Source: Ailanthus altissimus (lineage: Eukaryota > Streptophyta > Magnoliopsida > Sapindales > Simaroubaceae). From it: 64,000 nt of DNA. Each line of letters begins with the position of its first letter. Position 1 is the first letter of the stretch. Made by a program: the position numbers and the translations under genes. The notes under the pieces are model-generated. The model worked only from the letters and a program-made list of their open reading frames with translations, did not search any database and was not told the DNA's origin. Of this stretch, positions 1 through 10,699 are shown piece after piece. The stretch covers positions 11,562,501 to 11,626,500 of the forward strand of contig OX327705.1 in the NCBI GenBank assembly GCA_946807835.1. The letters run 5' to 3'.

Positions 1-1
1 G

Positions 2-214
2 TTCATTAAGGATGGACTGAGTAAGGAGTCTTTGGATGATATCCTATTGACTCTTGAGACGCATCCCTGTGGGCTCGTGCAACGTCAACTTCTCGATTTA
101 TGGAACAAATTCAAAAATGAACATCAACGGTATAGTCTCGGGAATCTGACTCTAAAAGACCCTGTTTGCCAATTTATAAGAAAATTGGATGGGAAGCCTA
201 TCCCCGACCCATAG
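2..214 (+). CDS. C-terminal end of an unidentified reading frame, open at the window edge
   Basis: The frame is open from base 2 and stops at 214, giving 70 residues. The tail is fairly polar, with a stretch LLDLWNKFKNEHQRY and an ending KLDGKPIPDP. I do not recognise the family. It sits just upstream of the LOG-like gene, inside what should be the internal region of the same retroelement, so it could be the end of pol, an extra element ORF, or part of the same captured host sequence. The inverted copy of the element is truncated before reaching this region, so its conservation cannot be tested here. The nearest methionine, at base 32, is probably not the real start. Confidence 0.3.
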   Translation, partial: FIKDGLSKESLDDILLTLETHPCGLVQRQLLDLWNKFKNEHQRYSLGNLTLKDPVCQFIRKLDGKPIPDP

Positions 215-469
215 AGGGCATTTAAGCCGTTACTGGACGTAAAACTAGAGGAAGATGTGAGCCACAATCACAACTACTTGTAAATACATGTGTTTTAATT
301 TCAAACTTTATTTTATGAATAGTTGGGCTACTCATGTAGATGTCTTAAATTCAAATCTTTTTGTTTAATAATGCATGTGGGTCATTATGTTTAAATTTTT
401 GTGTTTCATTTTTAACTCTCTTTTGACAAACTGTCGGGTTACCATAATCATTGTTATCATTTGGCACTC

Positions 470-477
470 TATAAATA
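470..477 (+). promoter_or_regulatory. TATA box upstream of the LOG-like gene
   Basis: The sequence TATAAATA lies 52 bases ahead of the LOG ATG at 530, leaving room for a transcription start near 500 and a short leader. The same box is preserved in the inverted copy at 15,245-15,252. This suggests the passenger gene may have had its own promoter besides the LTR. Promoter activity is inferred. Confidence 0.5.
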
Positions 478-529
478 CAGCACCTCAGTTTCTTCATTTT
501 CATATATTGAGATAAAGGTGAGAGTAGAT

Positions 530-1177
530 ATGGAGGAAACCCAAGTTCGACAATTTCAAAATATATGTGTATTTTGTGGATCTAGTCCTGGGGAGAGTAA
601 AGTGTTCGTAGAAGCAGCAAACAATCTAGGAAAAACATTAGCTGCAAGAAAAATTCATTTGATTTATAGAGGAGGTAGCCTTGGGCTAATGGGGTGTGTG
701 TCAACAGCTGCACATTTAGGAGGAAGTCGAGTTTTAGGTATTATTCCTACAGCTTTGGCCGTGGGAAACCTGACCGGGAAAACAATAGGGGAAGAATTAC
801 GAGTCTCATCCATGCATGAACGTATAGCCAGAATGCTTTGCAATGCAGATGCTTTTATTGCTTTACCAGGTGGTTTCGGTACCTTGGAAGAATTTTTTCA
901 AATTGTCTCTTGGGCCCAACTGAATATCCACTGAAAACCCGTAGGTTTGTTGAATGTTAATAACTATTTTGATTGCTTACTTTGTTTTCTTGATCAAGCT
1001 GTGGAACAGAATTTTATTTCACATTCGGCGCGACAGATCCTGGTTTCTGCTACTGAGGCGGATGAATTGATTAACAAATTACAGGCAGTTACCTACGAAC
1101 CTGACCCAGCAATAACTCGAATCGATTGGTCAGTGGGCCTTAACAAGCGAAAATTGGATCTGACACTTCGTTTGTAA
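530..1177 (+). pseudogene. LOG-like cytokinin riboside 5'-monophosphate phosphoribohydrolase, one in-frame stop
   Basis: Translation from ATG 530 gives a LOG-family protein of about 215 codons, the usual plant length. LOG enzymes release active free-base cytokinins from their nucleotides. Visible landmarks are ICVFCGSSPG near residue 12, a nucleotide-binding stretch YRGGSLGLMG near 45, SMHERIARM near 100 and the family signature PGGFGTLEE near 120. A TGA at 932-934 interrupts the frame after WAQLNIH; the same frame then resumes and runs to TAA 1,177. The inverted copy has CGA (Arg) at that codon, so the TGA is probably a C-to-T change private to this copy. There are no introns, unlike plant LOG genes, which points to capture from a spliced transcript. 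YRGGS replaces the usual YGGGS and is shared by both copies. Old database labels calling this fold lysine decarboxylase do not apply. Confidence 0.88.
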
Positions 1178-1852
1178 ATTTTTCTTTTTATTTATTTATT
1201 TATCAGTACCATCATTTTAGTTTATATTTGCTTAAGTGTTTCTCAGGTTTGTTTCTTTCAAATAACTGGCGTTTCAGGTAATGTTTCCTATACTTTATCT
1301 CTTTCTATTTAAATATTGAGGACAATGTTTCATCTAGTTTGGGGGGAGGATAGTAGACATACGTTGCATTTTGTAAAAAAAAAAAATTGTGGTCCGACAT
1401 TTGATTAAAATGGCAGAGTAAGGAGTTTTAGTACTAACTTTTGAAATGCATTTTAACTAACTTTTTGTTATTTTGTTTTATATTTCATGCATTGTCGTTT
1501 ACTGCTTGTAGTCTTGGTAATTCTTGTATAAAGGAATTTGCTTTTCTGCTTAACTATGATTTCAGAATTGTTTAGGTTGAGTCACTGTTTCTATCTAGGT
1601 TACTAAAGAATGACTTCCAAAATATTTTTGAGCACAATGCTAAGCCTTGTGGTAAGATGGATGATTCAATTTATATAGCCAAGAGAATTTTCATGTTTAA
1701 GTATATATTTTTCTAATCTCACATATCTTTTGTGAGTAAGTGGAAAGGATGAGAAAATAGCTTATGAACCTTCATTGATCCTTTGAATTGGTTAATTTTT
1801 GTTTAGAATGATATTATTTGAATTAAGGGATAAGTTGGTTGCATTTGTGCAT

Positions 1853-1997
1853 AATATAATTTGGTGAGAAACCTTTGAAATGCTTCCTTGTATTCTTCAA
1901 AAAAAAAAAAAAAAGAAGCAATTCAGTTTAATAAAGTCTTCATTCAATTTTAGAAGACAAATATCTTGTAAAACAGTTTTCTCACCAAGTTATAATT
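1853..1997 (+). repeat. Long-stem inverted repeat in the element's 3' non-coding region
   Basis: The left arm around TTGGTGAGAAAC (1,853-1,872) is complementary to the right arm TTTTCTCACCAAG (1,976-1,997), with weaker pairing further out and a loop of about 100 bases holding a poly-A run. Both arms are kept in the inverted copy near 13,670-13,820. Confidence 0.55.
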
Positions 1998-2422
1998 GTA
2001 TTATTCTTACAAGCCAATTAAAGTTCTAAAGTTGGCGTATGATATGAATAATTGATTTTTACACAAATAATTTTTCTATCTTCGGATCAATGTTAGTTTA
2101 TATGTTTGTCCTTAAAATTGACTTTTTCTTGAGTGCTTAACTGTTTTCCAACTCCATAAGAGAAGTCCTAACCTTTTAAACAGTCATACACCTGTGAGGA
2201 TATGGAGTTGAGGCTTTTACTTGGAGAAATTCTCGAGGCTATATCTATTGTGGTTTGTGGTTAGATGGTTATGGCTTAGTTCACACACACACAAATTATG
2301 GAAGTTGTAATTGAAAAAACCATGATAGCAACAGTGATCTCGAACTGACGTTTTGATTGAAATGCTTAGGTAGTTTTGCATATACTATTTACGCTTGAAT
2401 TGCTAGAGACTAGCAATAAGCT

Positions 2423-2434
2423 GGTTGGGGGCTG
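2423..2434 (+). promoter_or_regulatory. Polypurine tract for plus-strand priming
   Basis: GGTTGGGGGCTG directly abuts the LTR start TGATGAAC. The same sequence abuts the LTR in the inverted copy (13,229-13,240, read on the minus strand), which fixes the internal/LTR boundary. Confidence 0.65.
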
Positions 2435-3982
2435 TGATGAACACATGAAAATGCATGTTGTTAAAAGATTCAATCACCATTTAATGTCACTAATTTTAGT
2501 ATTTTCTGTATTTTACCTTGAAATAAAGTGTTCTCCTTAAATTGTGATATGTTATTTGGACAGGTTTAGGTAAATTGGACATAACTCTCAATGTAGAAAT
2601 CAAAATGAAGAAATTCTTGAACCTGGTGCAAAATGACTCAATCTTACACAAATTTGAAGAATAGTGGAAAAGCCAAATCCAACATGTTATGGGCCAAAAA
2701 TTGAGATACAACAGAATCGGACTACAACTCTTACCCAACTTGACCCAACTCACGTATTTGGACCGTATCTCCAAAAATACGTACTCAATTGGTATAATTC
2801 TTGAAGCTGTGAATTACTGACTTAACTATCAACAACTCGTATGTTTATGGTAAAGTCCAAATCAGCCGTTATCATGGACCAAATCGCATTGCAAGTGGGT
2901 AAAATGGTTGTTGGCCGAATTCTGATGTATCTTTGGAATTTTGCTCATATCTCATTGGATACTCATCCAATTTGCATGAAATTAGTGCCTATGGAAAGAA
3001 GAGTCAAAATTCTACAACTTTTATGTCGGCTGCAGAAGCTAAATTGATCATTTACATTATCAAAAACGTGCTGCAAGTGGATACACGAGTTATTGGCTTA
3101 AAATTATTGAAGATTGATGTCATCCATGACATATGTCCATTCATTGCCTATATAAGGAGACCCTTAGGACATTTTTGATAGATAATTTCTCTCTTCTTTT
3201 ATTCTCATTAACATGTATTGTAATTTAGGCTAGAGTTCCTAGCAAGGCTAAGAGATGAACTTTTATGTGTAGTAAATCTACTTCCATGCTTTGATTCGGT
3301 GTCAAGAGCTATAAATGTTGTAAGTTTGGTTTTGATTAAACTCTTATCTATTTTATTTTCTATAATCCAGATGTTATAATTCTCATATCTCATATATGTT
3401 CAGTCATGCTTTTCTTATGTGATTCATGTTGATTTATAATTGTTACTGGTTACATTGTTTTATATGTTAATCTTTTACTGCAGTATTGTCAATTTGATAT
3501 ATTGTCGATCTTGGATAACATGTAAGGGCAATAAATGTTTGATATTCAAGTTAATCTTTTACTGCAATATTGTCAAAATGATTTATTGTCGATCTTAGAT
3601 AACTTGTATAAATAACATGATGTGTGTTAATGTTTGCAAAGAGTTTAACTAAATCAAATACATGTGTTATCAAATGTGCTATATATTACATACCTTCCGA
3701 TTGATTGTTTGGGATGTGAAACTTTCAGTTGAGTTATAAATATCAAATCAAAGTATAGAGTAGATTTATAAAGCATAATTGTGATTCTCAAAGCCTTGCT
3801 TAAATCATCATAAGACATTTTCCTCAATTCATAGGCAATTCTATCTCATCCGTTTAAATCAATTAACCCTTTGCTACTGCTTTAATATTTTACTTCACTG
3901 ACCTATTTTGCCAAGAGCTTCCTCGTGGGATCGACACCTCAATCTATACTGTGATAGCCGCATTATATTTTGAGCGTAAACA
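2435..3982 (+). mobile_element. 3' LTR of the LOG-carrying element
   Basis: The LTR is about 1.55 kb, begins TGATGAAC and ends GAGCGTAAACA, giving TG...CA ends. Its limits are set by the solo LTR of the same family at 31,335-32,893, which is flanked by a perfect 5-bp target duplication, and by the polypurine tract on its left. It carries a TATA box at about 3,149-3,156 (CTATATAAGG). No coding capacity is seen. Confidence 0.9.
3149..3156 (+). promoter_or_regulatory. LTR TATA box
   Basis: TATATAAG lies inside CCTATATAAGGAG and is the likely core promoter of the retroelement. It is preserved in the solo LTR (32,165-32,180, other strand) but missing from the LTR at 11,712-13,228, where a deletion of about 45 bases removed it. 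Confidence 0.55.
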
Positions 3983-4029
3983 CTATTTATCTAATAAAAC
4001 GTAGGCTTTTGTCGTTGTTTTTAACAATA

Positions 4030-4680
4030 AAGTAACACCCACCGCCGCATCAACAATAGTCCTTATTTGGCATCTCAATCTATTATAGAAAATTTAAATT
4101 TGGAACCAATGTTGGTATCCATGTTGGGACACTTTCGATTAAGATCTTTGAATTGCTCCCAAGCTTCATAAAGTGGCTCAAAGTCTAATTGCCAAAATTA
4201 AGCTATTGTTCCTCAGAGTTGAGAAGTCTTTGATGGGGAAAAGAATTTTTAAATAAGCTATCCCATGTTGCAATACGTCTTAGTTATAAATATTGGAGCC
4301 ATTCATTTTCCTTGTCCCTAAGAGAGAATGTAACAAGCGTAGGCGGATAGCATCCTCTTGACTTCATTCATCTTTATCGTGTCACAAACCTTTAAGAACA
4401 TATCAAGATGAACATTCAGGTCCTCGCTTAGTAAGCCTCCATATTGGTTTTGTTGCACCATATTGAAAAGAGTTAGCTTCAGTTGAAAATTATTGGCTTG
4501 AACTCCTTGATGTTGGATCCTTGAATAATTCTCATTAACCAAGGGCCTAAAATGATCCCTTAATGTAATGGTTGTTAGTTGTTCATGTTGTTAACTTCTT
4601 CAGCTTCCATAACGTGAATTGAATTTCTCATTTCTTTCATAAGCCTTCTCAAAGTACGTTCAATTTTTAAATCAAAAGGA
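4030..4680 (-). pseudogene. Decayed gag of an Athila/Tat-type gypsy element
   Basis: Minus-strand translation gives broken gag: a recognisable block with QANNFQLK, MVQQNQYGG, EDLNVHLDMFLKVCDT (4,318-4,542) is the conserved N-terminal half of Athila/Tat gag. Stops and frameshifts surround it, and the DRA..WL block expected downstream is only faintly seen between 4,030 and 4,300. The LOG-carrying element abuts it at 3,982, so the rest of this element was cut off or displaced. Gag would form the virus-like particle; this copy cannot. Confidence 0.7.
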
Positions 4681-4768
4681 AAAAGTTCCAAGAAACAAAC
4701 AAAAGAGAAATAAAATGCCTAAATTAAAATCAAGTTGCTTATCCACAATATTAGCAAAAATTTTACAA

Positions 4769-4786
4769 TCCTTAGCAATAATGCCA
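4769..4786 (-). promoter_or_regulatory. Decayed tRNA-Asp primer-binding site
   Basis: Read on the minus strand it is TGGCATTATTGCTAAGGA. The canonical site complementary to plant tRNA-Asp is TGGCGCCGTTGCCGGGGA, present intact at 47,261. All seven differences are C-to-T or G-to-A transitions. The position between LTR and gag is as expected. Confidence 0.6.
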
Positions 4787-4792
4787 CAAACA

Positions 4793-6138
4793 TGTTCATA
4801 AAATTATACACACACAAATTGTAACTGCAAGTGCATAGGTCATGATCAAGTATTAAAGTGATGAGTAAGTATCTTTCCCATGAAAATTGGTGTCCTAAAT
4901 TAATGCTAAGTACTATGGTGTTGACAACCTAAGTTTATCTAGGTTAATTTAAAGACTAAGTTGAATTATAAAATAAACAATTCTTAAAATAAATAATTTA
5001 GTAAATCATAGAGGTAAAAATTATATGGTAAAGGGTCATTGGGTCTTGATTTCACTCTACCGTTCCTATGTTCTTTATAGTTAGTGATTAGTAACTAATC
5101 TTGTGAATTCATGAATCAAGAGTTTAGAAATAATCTCATTATCACTCCCGAGAGTCAATTAAGATCCTATGCATATACAACTAAGTTAATATCCTTATCT
5201 AACTTATTTTCTACACATGCATTAAGTTACCCTTAAGTGATTACCCTAATTCTATTAGTTTTTCAATTCAATAAAATAAAGGCTATGCTTTTTAATTCTA
5301 ATACATAGGTTAAGCTTTTTCAAGCACATAACCCATAAATATAAATCATCTAATCAATTTTTGAATCCAATTAGAAGCATTAAACTCATAAAAAGCATGA
5401 ATGTAAATACCAGATCATCATTAATCAACATCACACATCAAAACATAGTACTAAATAGAGTTACATCAAACTCTAGAACATGAAATCTAACTATCCATAA
5501 TCAAATCCACAAATACAATAGTCCAAGAGTTCATAAATGTAACAAAGTTCAACACAACACAAATTTTAAAAATAAACTTGAAATTAAAATAAATGAGATA
5601 AGATGAGAGTGATAAACTAGTTGGAGAAGCTTTTGGGGCCTTCAATCTTCAATGGTTTTCAAGATTCCAAGCTTCAAATATGTTTCTCTTGCTAGAAACT
5701 CTTAGTTTTCTCTCTAATTTTCATGCTTTCCTCCCTTCAAAATAGGCCTTTCATCTCCTTTTTATAGGTCGTCCCAAAAATTTCCTTTAAAAATTAGGGT
5801 ACAAATCTTGACGTTGATTTGTAGCTAGTGGCATTGCTGCCCAAGGAGTTTGTGCTATGCCACTGCTCCTTAACCCGATTTGAGGCCGCAGCCCCAACAC
5901 CTGGTCTAGTTTTTTCACTTATCTTGGGACTACAGCTCAGACTTTTTGGGTTACGGCTTGGATACTTTGTAAAATTACTTATTTACCCTTTCTTAATCAC
6001 ATTTTGATCTTTGTTATGCTCCAATTGGTTAGAAACTGCAAGACAATAATATATGCATAAATGGCCATATTTTAATACTAAAAAAAACAAATATCGAATT
6101 AAAAGGGGTATTAAACAATGTAAGGAAAATGCTTATCA
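4793..6138 (-). mobile_element. 5' LTR of the decayed Athila/Tat element
   Basis: The right end on the plus strand is AATGCTTATCA, i.e. the LTR starts TGATAAGCATT on the minus strand. The inner end is about 4,793 and uncertain by some tens of bases. Typical features include GCAAGTGCATAGGTCATGAT near the inner end and a degraded cluster of GC-rich words at about 5,830-5,960. No genes are seen. Confidence 0.6.
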
Positions 6139-7556
6139 ATCAACAAATATACCTTATTAATATTTCTTAATTCCATAGATTACCCTTAATAAGAATAAAC
6201 TCTATTCAACTAATATATTTTGAACCTTTTGTTAAAAGACACCATATCTCTATATCTTTGCTACCGTCATATCTCTACAAGACTTTATCAAAAAAAATTA
6301 TCATAGGTACGTAGTATTTTATTTTATTTTCTTTTTTACATAATAATTTATTTTATTTCGTTAATGCTATGTATTAATTTTACTTGAATTCTTGTAAATT
6401 TGTATTTTTGATATTTAGAGTTCCAATCAATTTGGAAATTTTTATGTTGTCTATAAAAATACATTAGTAAATTTTAAAGATTAAATTATAAACTTTATTT
6501 TAGATGAAAAGATTAAATTGTATGGAATTTTAATGTAAGCGTTATTGTCCATTTTGTAATTAAATAACATACAAGCACTTTTAACAATATGTAACCAAAT
6601 GATCTACTACTTCAAAATAGCTTTTGTAATTGAAAACCAAACGATTAATGATTTTTTCTTCAAAGCTCCGCTTCTAAAAACTGTAACCTTTAAAAATTCT
6701 ACTTTCAAAAACTTTGTTTGAAAAACCCAACCAAACGATCCGTAAGTCCATATCTTTAAATTGTTATATACAAATTTTATGCAATTATAAAAAATATCAT
6801 GTTAGTTATGATGGGTGAACATGTTTTTATAAATAAAACATTTATGCATATGACTATTGTTACCTTAGCAAGATGAATGCGCTTTCCTTTTCTTTTTTAT
6901 AATTTATCAATGCATAAGCCATTGAATAGTCTCTATGCAAGCCTTTTATGCACTTTATTAGGTGTAATAAACTAGTAACCTTTTTCTTTTAAAGTTGTAC
7001 TTGGTATGTGCGACAAGTAGAGTGAAATGAATTTTTGAATAGGAATTCTTTTATTTCTACTACATTTATTTAACAGTTACATTTAGATTCATGTAGTTGA
7101 CTAAAAAAAATGGCATTTTGTACCAACGCGCTTTGAATTTATTTTTTTGGAGAAAAATGAAATTGGGTCACTGTAATTGGGTATTGTGTTATACTAAAAC
7201 ACAAGTGCATACTATTGTAAAGAAGTTATATAGAATGAGTAAAGTATCAATCCTACAAAAAATTGTTGCTATTGTTATACTAATTACTAAAATTGTCTCT
7301 TCTTACTTTTATTTAGACAAAAAAAAATTAAAAGATAGTAATCTAAAGTAAATAACAAAAAACTAATAAGATAAAAACGATTAAAGATAACAAGATATAA
7401 TCACTAATAATTGATAAAACCTAGTATGACAACTATCTTTTGATATATTACCTGAACCAATTAATCTTTTCTTTAGTTAATCCCTCAATATGAATGTTGG
7501 TTAGATACCTAATATCATCACAAGCCTCTGTTGATAGTCGAGTGACTATATCTTAC
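6139..7556. other. AT-rich sequence without recognisable genes
   Basis: An 84-codon frame at 7,097-7,351 (+) has no recognisable family features, and its composition is that of AT-rich noise. Phrases such as AACCAAACGATC repeat near 6,590-6,740 in a way common to small miniature elements, but no terminal repeats could be defined. Confidence 0.5.
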
Positions 7557-8940
7557 TGATGCGATATTTCTATATCTTAAAATCAAGTGCAAGTATACGC
7601 TATTGTAGCAAGTCATAAAGGGACTTATAAAGTCGGATGTCGAACCCACAGGGATAATTTTTATTTTCTACCAAGTGCTAAAATGATATCTTTCTTGTAA
7701 TTATTCAGAAATATTATAGAAAATAAATGACACAAATCAAATAAAATAATAAAATAGCAATATAGAGAAAGCCTGGGATTAATTACTATCCTTCAATATA
7801 TTTTCTAAAGATTAATCCTTTTAATATTTATATTCCTCAATTCTTATTATTGGTCAAGACAATAATGTATTCACAAGCCTCTCCCAATGTCATGCAAGTA
7901 TATCATAATTTACCAAATACCTATATTCTTATGGTCCTTGTAATAAATTAATATTGATTAAGAACAAGTCTTATTGATCATACATGCCAATTGGGTATAT
8001 TACTATCCTAATTCGAAACTTGCATATACAACATTGAATGTTACTCTACAACATTGAATGTCCTTGTAATAAATTAATATTCATTAAGAACAAGTCTTAT
8101 TAACCATACATGCCAATTAGGTATATTACTATCCTAATTTGAAACTTGCATATGCAACATTGAATATTACTCTACAATCATGTATCAAATTATCTAGGTC
8201 TAAATACAGTGATGCCTCTTATGAGTTTATCAAAGTTTTACTAAATCAATTATAATATTGATCAGATATAATGAAGCTTTAAGAACAAATAATTTGAATA
8301 ATGAAGAATTGAGTTCAAATAAATATTAAAAAGATCTAACAATTAAGCTCACATATTGAGTTCAAATAATAACCCTAAAAAATGAATTTAGCTCATGATA
8401 ATAAGAGAATTATGGCTAAAAAATAAAATAAACATGATACAACCACACATAAACCAATATAGACATCAATTCGTAGTTGGTTGATACGCCAAAGATTCGC
8501 TAATAATTTCTTACTTCTTTGAATTCCCCTTACTTCTCTCTCTAAAAATTTATCTTTTTCAATATGTTGTGACTCTAAGAGTCCTAACTAGTCTATAACG
8601 AGTGACCTTAATATGGGGATAGATTAGAGTCTTGGAGTTATATTTCTTCTAAGTTTAGAAAAAAATTTCACTATTCACTACTGCAGTGAACATCGTTCAT
8701 CGCTGGGGCAAAAGTACTGTAGCATGGGTACTGCTCATAGTTTGTAGTGAATCACTATAGCATGTACTATAACAATTTGATATTTTGCCTTGTTTTCCCT
8801 ATATTTCATCCCTAGTTGCTCTACTAACTCCAAACCTACAAAATAACAATAAAATATATAAAAAGCCTAATATTCTTATTAAAATGAGCAATTAATCAAG
8901 TTTAGGGCGTTAAAATAATAGATATAATTTACACTTATCA
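7557..8940 (-). mobile_element. 3' LTR, family A
   Basis: On the plus strand it begins TGATGCGATATTTC and ends ACACTTATCA, so on its own strand it starts TGATAAGTGT and ends in CA. It is flanked internally by a purine-rich tract (AAGTTTAAGGGAGTT). Relatives lie at 21,765-22,456 and 25,569-26,132 (+), 41,875-43,265 (+), 53,156-53,985 (-) and 57,549-59,006 (-). Confidence 0.8.
7935..8180 (-). repeat. 126-bp tandem duplication inside the LTR
   Basis: Two units starting TCCTTGTAATAAATTAATATT at 7,935 and 8,061 run in parallel through CATGCCAATT and TTGCATAT. Related LTRs have a single unit, so this is a local duplication. Confidence 0.75.
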
Positions 8941-9489
8941 AACTCCCTTAAACTTAACCATTTGCTCATTCTTGAGCAATAAAAAATAAAATCAAAGAGA
9001 GAATTTAAAGAGATTATACTTGATTTAAAATGAAATGAAAATTTAAAAATAAAAAAATAACATGCTAGGTTAGTAAGATGATCAAAATGATTGTCTCAAA
9101 AGCTGTTTAAATGGCACAAATCCTTAAGTTAGATAAATAACTATTAACAATGTTAATTATCTTTATTTAGTCCCTTATTCTTCTTCAAAGATAATCACCA
9201 TATGTATTGTGCAAGCAGCAAGTAATAACTAAAACCATACTTTGATTTACTTTATACTTTAGTTTGTACAGAAAGATAATGTCTTATCATTTGATTTGTA
9301 TAATGACACTTCCATAGGCTTGTCTTTACTACTACTCTCCACTAATGTAGAAAATCACATGTTGAGGGATCTATTTAGGACTTTACTTAGTTTGTAATGT
9401 AAAGCTAGAGTCAAGGTGGGATAAAAGGATAAACAATTTAAGTTAAGTCACATTATGAACACTTAGACTTCACCTAGAAACCTCTTGAC

Positions 9490-9655
9490 CTTTTTTTTTT
9501 ATATATTATCTTTTCCCCTAAACTTATTGTATTTTCCATCTTTCTTTTCAACCTTTATTTTTCAAAGAATATCTTCTTTTTCTTAAGTTGGGGGTATTTT
9601 TCTTTCTTTTTTTTTCTTTGAATTTTCTTCTTCTTTTTTTTTTAATATCCCTAAA
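9490..9655. repeat. Polypyrimidine-rich tract
   Basis: About 165 bases are dominated by T and C on the plus strand (purines on the element's sense strand), in the 3' non-coding part of the gag-only element. It is probably low-complexity drift. Confidence 0.5.
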
Positions 9656-10699
9656 CTTAGATTGATATATATTACCCAAACTTATTTTTTCCCATATCAC
9701 CATAATATTTTTCTTTCAAGAGTATTTCTAAGCAAATGCAAAGCTTATGGTGTTACAAGTAAATTTTTGGATAAGTAAACTTTAAGTCTTGGACTTGTAA
9801 TGTGGTTAAACCAAAGAATAGGTAATTAGGCTCCAAATAGGGTAATAAGGATAATCATAAAATTAAGGTAGACTAAGAAGGCTTAATCGGTCCAAAGATG
9901 GCCTAATGTCCTTTCCCTATTCATGTGTTTCCTAGAATTTTGCCTCAAGTAGTAATTAAAGACAAGTTCTAAAGTGTCGGTCTTTAGAGACTGTAGTGTA
10001 CTCTCTAAAGCATAGGTATCTCTAAGTAATAGTCATAACTATTTATGCTTATAAAGTTCTAAAAAGAATGGAAATTATAAATAAGGTTGAACTTGTTCCT
10101 AAACTTAAATAACAAAAATTGTCTTAAGTATCTATCTTTCCCTAGGCATTTGTGGAAAATAAATTCAGCTATGTATTATTTTTCTTATCATAGACTAATG
10201 ATCATCTTAACAACCTAACAACTAAAAGTTAAAAAAAAAAATTAACCCACAAGACAACCAATCAAATCATGTAGTAAAAATAAACACACAAGAAAGTGTT
10301 TTCCACCCCCAAACTTAAATTAAACATTATCCCCAATGTCAAAAGAATAAACTTAAGAGTAAGAGAAACTCCTATAGTAAAAATCGTTGAAGCAATACAG
10401 CGTTGTTATATAATGATGTGAATGTGATGTCCTTTGCTCTAGACACTTGCAAATGCATGTGCTGCTTTCCTTGAGTGTTTGACTTGCTGTTTTATTCTTA
10501 AAAAAAATAGACTAACATAACTAAAACTGAAAATAAACAAATAAAAATAAAATTTATTTGGGTTACCTCCCAATAAGCACTTGATTTAATGTCATCGGCT
10601 TGACACCTTCTTTCTTAACTCATGGAGGATCAAACTGTATGTCAGTGGTATCGCGCCTATGGAACTTCAATCTATGTCTAAGAACATTGGTATTCCTCT

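Larger units (their letters stand above)
1178..2434 (+). other. Non-coding region between LOG gene and 3' LTR
   Basis: No credible gene is visible. It contains the GAGGACAATG ... GTTTGGGGGG motif (1,315-1,350) usual downstream of coding sequences in Athila/Tat elements, two poly-A runs, a hairpin-forming inverted repeat (1,853-1,997) and the polypurine tract next to the LTR. The inverted copy has the whole region (13,229-14,545), with an extra stretch near 14,255-14,310 that partly repeats the CTCTGCCATT sequence. Confidence 0.6.
1..3982 (+). mobile_element. 3' portion of a Ty3-type LTR retrotransposon carrying a LOG-like gene
   Basis: The stretch runs from the left window edge through a LOG-like reading frame (530-1,177), a non-coding region, a polypurine tract (2,423-2,434) and one LTR (2,435-3,982). 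The 5' LTR, gag and pol would lie left of the window. A second, inverted copy (11,712-15,331) is collinear from about base 391 to the LTR end. Homology stops exactly at the LTR terminus and the flanks differ, so the spread was by transposition and not segmental duplication. A gypsy-type downstream motif at 1,315-1,350 (GAGGACAATG followed by a GTTTGGGGGG run) is typical of Athila/Tat elements, which supports that lineage. Assignment below Ty3 level is inference because no pol is visible. Confidence 0.75.

Noticed and set aside
530..1177. Reading the LOG-like gene as a lysine decarboxylase
   Set aside because: The PGGxGTxxE motif and length are those of the LOG phosphoribohydrolase family; the old label is a known database misnomer.
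530..1177. Treating the two LOG copies as a resident host gene and its segmental duplicate
   Set aside because: Homology ends precisely at the LTR terminus, the flanks differ, and a polypurine tract joins cargo region to LTR in both copies.
3208..3393. A 61-codon frame present in all three LTRs of the LOG family (also 12,306-12,491 and 31,930-32,115)
   Set aside because: It is antisense within the LTR and changes at the same low rate as surrounding non-coding LTR sequence, with no family signature; it recurs because the LTR recurs.
7097..7351. 84-codon plus-strand frame
   Set aside because: Lys/Ile/Leu-rich product of AT-rich DNA without recognisable features.
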